From NCBI GenBank assembly GCA_046343415.1, contig JBKDNL010000281.1, positions 1-14,985 of the forward strand: a stretch of 14,985 bases of DNA, in the 5' to 3' direction. Shown one piece after another: positions 1 through 6,694 of this stretch; positions within the stretch are counted from its first letter, which is position 1, and the number at the start of each line of letters is the position of its first letter. The stretch is from JALHMQ01 sp020248785 (GTDB taxonomy: Bacteria; Pseudomonadota; Gammaproteobacteria; Burkholderiales; Burkholderiaceae_F). Made by a program: the position numbers and the translations under genes. The notes beneath the pieces are model-generated. The model saw nothing but the letters and a program-made list of their open reading frames with translations. It had not been told where the DNA came from and made no database searches.

Positions 1-140
1 AGACGCCGGTGCGCCTGACCGACAAGCAGAAGAGGCTGCTGCGCGACTTCGACGCGAGCCTCAAGGAAGGCGGCACCAAGCACTCGCCGCAGACCAAGGG
101 GTTCATGGATCGCATGAAAGGCTTCTTCACTGCCGAGTGA
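1..140 (+). CDS. dnaJ: DnaJ chaperone, C-terminal end (partial)
   Basis: Reading from base 3, the first 45 codons are open and end at TGA 138-140. The peptide starts TPVRLTDKQKRLLRDF, continues through a GGTKHSPQ segment and ends DRMKGFFTAE. This matches the known C-terminal tail of bacterial DnaJ: a TPV-L---Q--LL helix, a Gly-rich KHSP turn, then a short helix ending in a K-FF motif. DnaJ is the J-domain co-chaperone that delivers unfolded clients to DnaK and stimulates its ATPase in the cytoplasm. The J domain, G/F region and zinc centre lie upstream of the window. No U-tracted terminator is visible after the stop. Only the inverted repeat GCCGAGC (142-148) / GCTCGGC (180-186) follows. The identification rests on 45 residues only. 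Confidence 0.85.
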   Translation, partial: TPVRLTDKQKRLLRDFDASLKEGGTKHSPQTKGFMDRMKGFFTAE

Positions 141-1971
141 GGCCGAGCGGCATGCCGCCTGCGCCGCGGGTGAGCCGGCGCTCGGCAGCGGCCTCGGCGT
201 TTGGCTGCCGCTCGATCCACGTCGAGCCGCAGGCGCGCTTGTCGGCCAGTGGCGAGCCCGGCTCGACCGCGCCCTTACTCTTGCCGGGCCGCTCCAAGGC
301 GGCGCCTCTGGGCGACCCAAGCCCATCACTACGCCCGGCGTTCGAGAAGAAGCGATGGTGCTGGCGCGCTATGAAGAAAGACGACGACAGCGCCGACCTG
401 GGCTCCACCCCGCCCACGCAACCCCAAGAAAGCACTCGACACGCTCCCTGCTTCTATAGAGATAGAGCGCGAATCTCGTCCGATCACCCGTGGTGCGTCG
501 TGGTCTCACACCCGTGCGGCGAGTTCGCCAGGACCGGCAGCCGCACGACTGGTACCGAGCGCACGTTGGCCGCCTACATGCGGTTTACCTCTGGCGCCCT
601 GGCTGCGGAACCGCAGCGACAACCCGTCGGTGCCGCTGAACGCCGAGATCCCACTGCGCGCCGTCGTGTTACGCATCTGCCCGAGCGAGCAGGCCGCTTC
701 TCGGCGGTCCAAACAAACGCTCTTTGAGTAGAACGACCAGTGGGATGCGCGGCGCCGCCGTCGATGCAGCGGTGTGCCTGTCTTCGCCCCTCGGCGACAC
801 TGCTCGGGCGCGTCTTCCGGGAATCGAGTGTCGGACGGCGCGTTCACGTCAGTTCCTCCCCACCGTGATCGTCTTCGTTGTCCGAGGGGTCAACGATCCA
901 AGCGCGAATGCGTGACCCGCGTGCATGGAACACCCGTTGTTGACCGGAGCCCAAAACGCGAAAACAATCTTCCATGCACAAAGGATGAACAAGCAAAAGC
1001 AGAAAATTGTGGTTAACTGTGGTCCCATTTGCCTCTTGACGACTCAGCTAAACGGCCGGCCTGAAGTGAGGTGTAGGTTTCCTGTCGACGCGCCAGAGCT
1101 TCTCTTTGGCGTGACTTGCCTTTCGGCGTCGGGCGACATGGCGCGACCGGCGGCTGCACTGAATCGATATGACGTTCTGTCCTGACGCCATCGCCGCCTG
1201 TGCCGACATCACGCGGCCGGTCCAACAGCGTGAGGCCCTCCGGTGCCTGTGGATCGGTCGTGCGCGCATGCCATGCACCGGCGGCACTCGGCGTGACGCT
1301 GGGCGGTTGGTCGTCTGCAATGACGATGCCCTCGACAGCAGATTCGGTCGCGATTCCGTCGGGCTCGATCGGGTGCGCGAGCTTGTTCCGGAGGCGACCG
1401 CTGCTCTCGCGTTTCGTTGGGTACTACCGGCCTACGGCCTGTCCGGGGCGATTTTCGGCGCCGTCGACGCCGGTCCGGACGGGGCAGCGCGGACGCGGGA
1501 ATCGTGCGGATGCCCGCGTGAGCCGGGTTTCGCGAGCGGGGCGCGGCCAATGCCTGCCGGCTGTTTCAGGCACATCGGCGCAAGATGGCCGCGCGGGCAC
1601 CGCTCAACCCTGACGCGCCCCGTCGGAACTCGTCCCCTCAGGCCGATGGCCGTTTGTCCCTGCAGCGTTCCGAGGGAACATCTTGACGCACGGGACCGAG
1701 CCGCTGAGGCATCCAGGACTGGGTTTCGGGCGGCGGAGCAAAGCAGCCATGATCTGCGGACACCCGGTCTCGTGGAATCGTCCGGGATCCTCTCTGAGCC
1801 AAAAAGAAATTTACTGCGCGGCCCGATCTCGAGCCTGCGCTGCTCGGTGTACGCCTCTGTAGGGCCCTGTCGGTCCACACCATCTACGTCGGATGACGGC
1901 AGTTCCGACGAATCCACAGTCGCGGTGGCGCAGTCGTCGAGCGATCGCCATCGATAAGCCAGGAGACAACA
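141..1971. other. 1.8-kb stretch without a convincing gene, between dnaJ and the regulator
   Basis: I read all frames and found no recognisable protein. The open frames are short or rich in Cys, Arg, Pro and Ser, lack a Shine-Dalgarno sequence and look like chance frames in GC-rich DNA. No tRNA, integrase or transposase remnant was recognised. Visible structure: a 7-bp inverted repeat 142-148/180-186; a perfect 12-bp palindrome at 147-158; an AT-richer patch at about 950-1030 with a weak promoter-like pair (TTGACC at 940, AACAAT at 963, 17-bp spacer); and a direct repeat TGTGGT at 1009 and 1019, one helical turn apart. None of these is strong enough to name. The stretch may hold the promoter of the regulator gene or decayed DNA. 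Confidence 0.5.
1961..1965 (+). promoter_or_regulatory. Shine-Dalgarno of the AfsR-like regulator
   Basis: AGGAG lies 6 bases before the ATG at 1972. It decides this start, because upstream codons in the frame show no coding character. Confidence 0.75.
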
Positions 1972-4900
1972 ATGAATCTGGAGCCCATACGGCTCGACGT
2001 ACTGGGTGCGCTGCGGCTGACTGTCGGGCAGCATGAGATCCCGCGCGCAAACCTCGCCCGTCGCGGTGCGCGCGATCTGCTCGCCTACTTGAGCGTGGCG
2101 CGCGAACATCGCGTCCGCAAGGAAGAAGTCATCGATGTCCTGTGGCCCGATGCGTCGGCGGACGCGGCGTCGAACAAGCTGTACATGGCGCTGCATGCGT
2201 TGCGGTCGTCCGTCGAGCCCAACAAGCCGAACCGCGCCAGGGAAGGTTTCATACGCAGTTCCGGTCCGCACATCGAGCTGGATGCCGAGCGGGTACGGAT
2301 CGATGCGGATGAATTCAGCCGCCTGACGAGCGGCGCCTCGGGCGGGGAGCAGGAGGCGGACCTCGTTGCGGCGGTCGAGCTGTATCGCGGTCCCTTGTTG
2401 GGCGAGGACATGGAGACGCCGTGGGTTGTTCCGCACCGCGAAGACTTTCGCATCCGTTTCCACAAGGCGGCGCTCCATCTGTCGCAACGCTGGTCGGGCA
2501 AGGGCGAATTGGAGCGTGCCATCGCGCTGCTGCTGCGTATCGTTCGCGATGACGTCACCAACGAGGCCGCGCGGCGCCAGCTCATACTTCTGACGGCGCA
2601 GCGGGGCGACCGGCCCGAGGCACTGCGTCATTTCGAGCAACTGGCACGTGCGCTGGCGGAAAATCTCGGCGTCAAGCCCGATGCCGAGACGCTCAAGTTG
2701 GTCGACCGCGTGCGTCGGGGGGATGTCTTCTCGGACGCGGCGCTCGCCGAGCAGTTCCGCACGGTCGCGCTTGCGGCAGACGCGAGAAGCGCCGAGCCGC
2801 CGCGTGTTCTCGTCGCGCCCGACTCAGACAAACCGGCGGCGACGGCAGTGGATCTGTACCCTGTGCCGGCTTCGTCGCATCTCGAAGCGCGCGCGCGCGA
2901 TGTCGAATCGTTGTTGAATTGCGTGCAAGCTGGCCGGCGCGTTCGGCTTCTTCTGCATGGACTGCCTGGCGTCGGCAAGTCCGCCTTGGCGGCCAACGTC
3001 GCGGCCGAACTGTCGCGCCGCGGGCGTAAGGTGGCCTGGATCTGCGCCGCCAGCGTGGGCGGAGAGGGCGTGATCGGCGCGCTGCGCGAACTCGATGGTC
3101 AAGCGAGCAGGGGGCTGATCGACATCGTCTTCATCGATTCGCTGCAGCCGGGCGATCTCGCGCGAATCGCGATGCCGATGGAGAGCTTTTCCGCCGGCGT
3201 TTTCGCCATTGCGCGGTTGCCTTTCGAGCGCTTTCCCGGGATTCACTATCGCCTGGCGCCCCTGCGCGGCGCGGGTGCTCAGGCAGAGAGGCTCTCGGCG
3301 ACCGAGGTCGAGTCTGGCTTGAGCGATGCCGAGCGTCTGTTCCTCATGATTGCCGAGCAGAACGGCATGGAACGCGGCGGTACGGCCGAGCCGCTTATTG
3401 GCGTGAGTCCTGCGCAGTTGCGCGCGGTGTGCCGGCACCTCGACGGCTTGCCCGCCCTGCATCAACTGGCCGCACGCCGGCTGGTTTACTGGTCCGTGGC
3501 GCAGCTCGAGCAGGCGCTTCGCAGGGATCGCGTCGCCGTGCTGACCGGGCCGTTGCCCGGGCGTAATTTCTCGGAGCAGGATGAACTTGCAACGGTGGTC
3601 ACGCAGCTTGGCGCCGACGTTCAGACCGTGTTGTGCGCGCTGTCGTCGTCGGAGATTCCGCTGTCCGCTGCCGAGGTGGCCTCGATAGCGCGGCTGTCGC
3701 GAGGCGCCGTCGATGCGGCCCTGGAGGCGCTGTGCTCGGCGTCGCTGGTGCAACGTGAGCTCCGGGAGCGCGCCAGTCAGGACTTCGACCCGTGGCCTTC
3801 GGCGCGCTTCGCGCCGCTGAGCGGTCCACGCTGGTTGGCGCACGAGCGTCTTGCCCCAGCGCCGCGTCTTGCGCACTTGCGGCAGTCGTACGTCGAGTTT
3901 GTTTTAGGCAGGATGCAGGCCGCCTCGAACGGCACGGCGCACCCCGACAGCGTCATTCGATGGGCCGACGAGGCCGCCGGCGTGCTCGATTGGGCCATCG
4001 AAGCGGGCGATCACGAGACGCCGGCCGTCGTGCTGGGCGCGCTTCGTGGTCTCTGGCTCGCCGCCGGGGTCGACGGGCGCCTGCCGCCGATCCTCGAAGC
4101 GTGGCTGCAGCGTCCCGACTTGCCCGTCACCGGTGCCGCGCTGGCCCATCTGACCTTGTCCGTGGCGCACATGGATCGAGGCGATTTGCGCCGGGCCCTG
4201 GCGAGCGCGCGGGCGGCGCAGAGTCGCTGCCTCGATGCGGCTGGTTCCGCTTGCAGCGTGGCCGCGCTGCTGCAAGAGGCCAGGGTGCAGCGGCAGCTCG
4301 GCCATCGTCCCCGGGCGCTTGAGCTGATGGACCAGGCGGCGGGCTTGATGCGCACGCAGAGCACGTCTGGCGCGCCGGGTCGGCGCGCGCTGGAGTCGCA
4401 GACCCTCTCGGACAATGGCGCCAACAGCCTTGCGGTCGAATGCCAGCTGGAGCGCGCCGCCAATCTGTTCGGTACGCGAGGCGCGGCCAGTCAGAGCAGG
4501 GCCCTTGTCGGCATCGTTTCGATGGCGCGAGACGTCGGCGAGAGCGCCTTGCTTGTGCGTGCCCTGGTGGTCCGCAGCCGCGCGGCGCTGGTCGACGCGC
4601 GGCCCGATCTGGCTGTGCAGGCGCTCGACGAGGCGTATTCGATCGCCATGGCGCGCGGCCTGCCTCGCATCCTCGGTAGCATCGGTTGCCATCGCGGCAC
4701 GGCGCTGCTCGAACAGGGGGAGATCCAGGCGGCCTCGGAGTCGTTCCAGAGCGCCCTGGCGCTCGCCGGCGAGCACGGCGATCTGCCCACCTCCTGCGTG
4801 GCGTTTCGCGGTCTCGGCGCTGCGGCGCTGCTTCGCGGTGAGCGGGAGCTGGGTCTTGCCGCGTTCCAGCAGGCTCTGGCGATCTCACGCGGCGGGCGCT

Positions 4901-5316
4901 TGCCAAGGGAAGAGTATCGCTGCCTGGTCATGATCGCCGTGACGCAACTGGCCGGCGGAGACCCGGCGTCGGCGCGAGAGACGCTGCGTCGCGCGCTGAT
5001 GCCCGAACTCGGCACCTCAGCCAAGGAACTCAGCGCGCTGCTCGAAGTCGCGGCCGCCTCGTTCATGCGCGAGCGGGACGGCCTGCGCGTTGCCGGACTG
5101 CTGCAGCGCGTTTCCGCTCGGCTGCAATCGTCCATGGGCTTGACGGCGCCGCGCTCCCCGCAGCTCCTGTTGCGCAGCGTGCTGGGTGACACACCCGCGC
5201 TGCCGCCAAACCGCGGCGGCGCCGTCACCGCGCACGAGCCGAACAGCGCGGCTCCGCGTCCCCAACGGCAAGGTCGCGTGCGGCGTCTGCTGCGCGCCGT
5301 GCTCGAAGTGCATTGA
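1972..5316 (+). CDS. AfsR/SARP-like transcriptional regulator (winged helix, BTAD, STAND ATPase, TPR)
   Basis: The 1114-residue protein has a domain order typical of large SARP regulators. Residues 1-100 form an OmpR-type winged helix (RLDVLGALRLTVG, ARDLLAYL, EVIDVLWPD, NKLYMALHALR). Residues about 105-250 form the BTAD helical domain (LYRGPLLGEDMETPWVVPHR, then paired TPR-like helices ending near LKLVDRVRRG). A P-loop GLPGVGKS is at 330-337 and a Walker-B-like IDIVFIDS at 383-390. A STAND signature HLDGLPALHQLAARRL is at 489-504, followed by a winged-helix segment at about 546-597. TPR-like repeats run from about 720 to 1040. Family knowledge: BTAD proteins bind DNA repeats and activate transcription; the ATPase and TPRs gate this by ligand or partner. 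The gene stands alone, about 0.8 kb before the T3SS operon on the same strand. A role in controlling that operon is inferred from position; HilA of Salmonella SPI-1 is a smaller analogue with a winged helix and TPRs. The C-terminal 50 residues are Pro/Arg-rich and look disordered. Confidence 0.85.
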   Translation: MNLEPIRLDVLGALRLTVGQHEIPRANLARRGARDLLAYLSVAREHRVRKEEVIDVLWPDASADAASNKLYMALHALRSSVEPNKPNRAREGFIRSSGPHIELDAERVRIDADEFSRLTSGASGGEQEADLVAAVELYRGPLLGEDMETPWVVPHREDFRIRFHKAALHLSQRWSGKGELERAIALLLRIVRDDVTNEAARRQLILLTAQRGDRPEALRHFEQLARALAENLGVKPDAETLKLVDRVRRGDVFSDAALAEQFRTVALAADARSAEPPRVLVAPDSDKPAATAVDLYPVPASSHLEARARDVESLLNCVQAGRRVRLLLHGLPGVGKSALAANVAAELSRRGRKVAWICAASVGGEGVIGALRELDGQASRGLIDIVFIDSLQPGDLARIAMPMESFSAGVFAIARLPFERFPGIHYRLAPLRGAGAQAERLSATEVESGLSDAERLFLMIAEQNGMERGGTAEPLIGVSPAQLRAVCRHLDGLPALHQLAARRLVYWSVAQLEQALRRDRVAVLTGPLPGRNFSEQDELATVVTQLGADVQTVLCALSSSEIPLSAAEVASIARLSRGAVDAALEALCSASLVQRELRERASQDFDPWPSARFAPLSGPRWLAHERLAPAPRLAHLRQSYVEFVLGRMQAASNGTAHPDSVIRWADEAAGVLDWAIEAGDHETPAVVLGALRGLWLAAGVDGRLPPILEAWLQRPDLPVTGAALAHLTLSVAHMDRGDLRRALASARAAQSRCLDAAGSACSVAALLQEARVQRQLGHRPRALELMDQAAGLMRTQSTSGAPGRRALESQTLSDNGANSLAVECQLERAANLFGTRGAASQSRALVGIVSMARDVGESALLVRALVVRSRAALVDARPDLAVQALDEAYSIAMARGLPRILGSIGCHRGTALLEQGEIQAASESFQSALALAGEHGDLPTSCVAFRGLGAAALLRGERELGLAAFQQALAISRGGRLPREEYRCLVMIAVTQLAGGDPASARETLRRALMPELGTSAKELSALLEVAAASFMRERDGLRVAGLLQRVSARLQSSMGLTAPRSPQLLLRSVLGDTPALPPNRGGAVTAHEPNSAAPRPQRQGRVRRLLRAVLEVH

Positions 5317-5394
5317 CTCCAGTGCCGCTGGGTTGAGCAGGTTGGTCGCGTCGGCGCCGGCGGGCGCGCACCGACTTGCATGGAAGGGCGCTGG

Positions 5395-5414
5395 GTTCCC
5401 GCCCGCGCGAGAAC
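5395..5414. repeat. REP-like extragenic palindrome
   Basis: GTTCCCGC (5395-5402) and GCGAGAAC (5407-5414) pair at 7 of 8 positions around the loop CCGC. TTCCCGC-type inverted repeats are widespread extragenic elements in beta- and gammaproteobacteria. On the minus strand this one spuriously reads SRAGGNPA, a common false translation of such repeats. This is a single degraded copy, so the assignment is tentative. Confidence 0.35.
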
Positions 5415-6004
5415 GACGGCCCCGGCGCGTGAGCCGTGTTGGCGTTGAACCGGATCGTTCTCCGCGGACGCCGGATGCAAGCGGACCCGCCCGCGCGAGC
5501 CGAGGTGCACGCCTGGGTCGAGCGCCCGAGCGCCTGCGCACGCTCCGTCGCGAGCGGACTGAGTTTGCGCCGAAACGCGGACCGGCCTGGCGGGGCTACG
5601 GCGAGCGGCGCAGGCGCGAGTTGGGGTCGCGCACTTGGGTCGCGCTATCGGTGGCTTGCATGCGCTAGGCAGATCCGCCCGCGCATCAGGTGTCCCGCGA
5701 GCAGCGGGCGCCTTGTCACGCTCGAGCGACCCCCGTCTCCGAAAGAACGCAACGCTTTTTTCGCTTGAGAGCGAAAGTTGTGCGCACGGCGTGCGTGCGA
5801 CTCCGCGCTGCCCCGCTCCACCAGGGTCGTTTGGGTCGACGGAGTCTCTCGGCGCACGCGGGAAGATCGTCGATGCCGCGGCGCCGACTCGGGGAACCCC
5901 CGGGCCAAATGTCTCTTGCTGTCGCGCCGCCTGCCGGCCGCACCGCGCGGCACATCGTCCACGGACCGCCGCGAGGCGCCGGGAGTGCAAACAGCGCCAA
6001 AGGC

Positions 6005-6040
6005 GAGAAAGACGCAAGAGACGCAAGAAACGCGAAAGAC
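6005..6040 (+). repeat. 9-bp purine-rich tandem repeat (four imperfect units)
   Basis: Four consecutive 9-base units are GAGAAAGAC, GCAAGAGAC, GCAAGAAAC and GCGAAAGAC, followed by a looser AGCCGTAAGAC. The strand asymmetry (almost all purine plus C) contrasts with the surrounding GC-rich DNA. The block ends about 70 bp before the first gene of the T3SS operon. It may be a simple slippage repeat or a site in the leader; the sequence does not decide. Confidence 0.6.
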
Positions 6041-6103
6041 AGCCGTAAGACCTGCGCTCGCTTCCCGGTAAGGCGCCGCCGACAGACTGCCTTCCATTGC
6101 AAC

Positions 6104-6109
6104 GGGAGG
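6104..6109 (+). promoter_or_regulatory. Shine-Dalgarno setting a GTG start
   Basis: GGGAGG lies 4 bases before GTG 6114-6116. It is the reason for choosing the GTG start of the first operon gene. Confidence 0.6.
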
Positions 6110-6113
6110 TCAC

Positions 6114-6416
6114 GTGGACGGCAAGCACTACAGTCAGACCGATGCGCGGGACGGTGCGCCGCAGAACTCCGAAACTGCGGTGCGCGTGGATACGGACCCG
6201 CTGCGCAAGTACGCGGCCTTGCTTGCAGCCTCGGTCATCGATCCGCTGCGACGTTCCAAGGGAATTCGACCGCTTGGCCTGGTCGCCGCGCTTGGTACCT
6301 CGGCCTGCCTGCCCGAGCTGACCTCTGCCTGGCTGATCGTGCTGGAGCTGACCTCCGCAGACACGCCCGCGGCCGCCTCGACCTCCTCGCACTCAGCGGC
6401 CATTTCGGCGTCGTAA
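6114..6416 (+). CDS. Unrecognised 100-aa protein heading the T3SS operon
   Basis: I do not recognise this protein. It starts at GTG 6114 behind GGGAGG and ends at TAA 6414-6416, two bases before the ATG of sctS, so the two are probably translated together. Codons have strong GC bias at third positions, which supports real coding. The first 30 residues are polar (MDGKHYSQTDARDG). Residues about 32-85 are mixed helical with hydrophobic runs (KYAALLAASVIDPL, PLGLVAALGT, AWLIVLEL), and the last 20 are Ala/Ser/Thr-rich. There is no clear signal peptide. The slot before sctS is normally held by sctR. I compared it with the SctR C-terminus and found no convincing match. A small chaperone or regulator is possible but unproven. 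Confidence 0.6.
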   Translation: MDGKHYSQTDARDGAPQNSETAVRVDTDPLRKYAALLAASVIDPLRRSKGIRPLGLVAALGTSACLPELTSAWLIVLELTSADTPAAASTSSHSAAISAS

Positions 6417-6418
6417 CG

Positions 6419-6694
6419 ATGTCTCCTTCGACCATCGTGGACATCACCCAGCACGCGCTGGTGTTGATTCTGCTGCTCTCCATGCCGGCGGTTCTGACCG
6501 CGGCCATCGTCGGCGTCGGCGTGGCGATGCTGCAGGCGGTCACGCAAATTCAGGATCAGAGCATTGGTCAGGCGGTCAAGTTCATCGCCGTTTCCGCCGC
6601 GATCGCCCTTTCGGCGGCCTGGATCGGGAGCGAGCTGCTCCTGTTCGGTCAGTCCGTCATCAGGAATGTCGCGATCATGCGGGTGGTGTCATGA
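6419..6694 (+). CDS. sctS: T3SS export apparatus protein SctS (YscS/HrcS/FliQ family)
   Basis: The 91-residue protein has the family's usual length and layout. A short N-terminal segment (MSPSTIVDITQHAL) leads to membrane helix 1 (about 12-37, VLILLLSMPAVLTAAIVGVGVAML). The conserved polar loop QAVTQIQDQSIGQAVKF (about 39-55) follows, then membrane helix 2 (about 55-79, IAVSAAIALSAAWIGSELLLFG). The QAxTQIQDQ loop is the hallmark of SctS/FliQ. SctS joins SctR and SctT in the helical export gate of the inner membrane. The frame stays open far upstream, but the ATG at 6419 gives the exact family N-terminus and follows the previous stop by two bases. The TGA overlaps the ATG of sctC (ATGA, 6691-6694). 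It is separated from sctR, sctT and sctU, which is unusual. Confidence 0.93.
   Translation: MSPSTIVDITQHALVLILLLSMPAVLTAAIVGVGVAMLQAVTQIQDQSIGQAVKFIAVSAAIALSAAWIGSELLLFGQSVIRNVAIMRVVS

Larger units (their letters stand above)
5317..6113. other. 0.8-kb non-coding stretch before the T3SS operon
   Basis: No credible gene was seen. The open frames are Arg/Pro-rich and mirror small repeats. The stretch contains a REP-like palindrome (5395-5414), an imperfect hairpin beside a T-run (5755-5777) and a purine-rich tandem repeat (6005-6040). It should hold the promoter of the T3SS operon, but I could not find a convincing sigma-70 pair, a TTCG-N16-TTCG hrpII box or a -24/-12 element by eye. Confidence 0.5.

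Noticed and set aside
137..727. 196-codon open frame after dnaJ
   Set aside because: Low-complexity Arg/Ser/Pro translation overlapping the dnaJ stop, with no ribosome site or family resemblance.
1169..1957. 262-codon plus-strand open frame just before the regulator
   Set aside because: Cys-, Arg-, Ser- and Pro-rich with no recognisable domain, no ribosome site and uneven third-position bias. It is more likely a chance frame, though a decayed gene cannot be excluded.
141..1971. tRNA gene or attachment site marking island integration
   Set aside because: No cloverleaf, CCA-ended tRNA 3' end or long direct repeat was recognised, and no integrase gene is in the window.
5755..5777. Hairpin TTTCGCT-TGAG-AGCGAAA beside a T-run, as a terminator
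   Set aside because: The T-run precedes the stem on the plus strand and A residues follow it, so neither strand has the stem-then-U order. It is also about 440 bases after the regulator stop.
6005..6040. CRISPR-like array
   Set aside because: Units are 9 bases long, imperfect and contiguous with no spacers.
5716..6102. Minus-strand frame with a signal-peptide-like LRLSFAFLASLASF run
   Set aside because: The hydrophobic run is the reverse translation of the 9-bp purine repeats, not a real signal peptide.
5317..6113. HrpB-type hrpII box (TTCG-N16-TTCG) for the operon
   Set aside because: No pair of TTCG with correct spacing was found by eye in either intergenic stretch. A computed scan would be more reliable.
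4491..6392. 633-codon minus-strand open frame
   Set aside because: Antisense shadow of the regulator's GC-rich codons continuing through non-coding DNA. Arg/Ala/Ser-rich with no domain.
6114..6416. Remnant of sctR
   Set aside because: The LPELTSAWLIVLEL segment loosely recalls SctR, but the conserved SctR C-terminal membrane helices and DGW region are absent in all three frames.
5690..6418. Long upstream extension of the sctS frame
   Set aside because: SctS proteins are about 90 residues. The extension is Arg-rich, crosses the 9-bp repeats and overlaps the 6114 gene in another frame.
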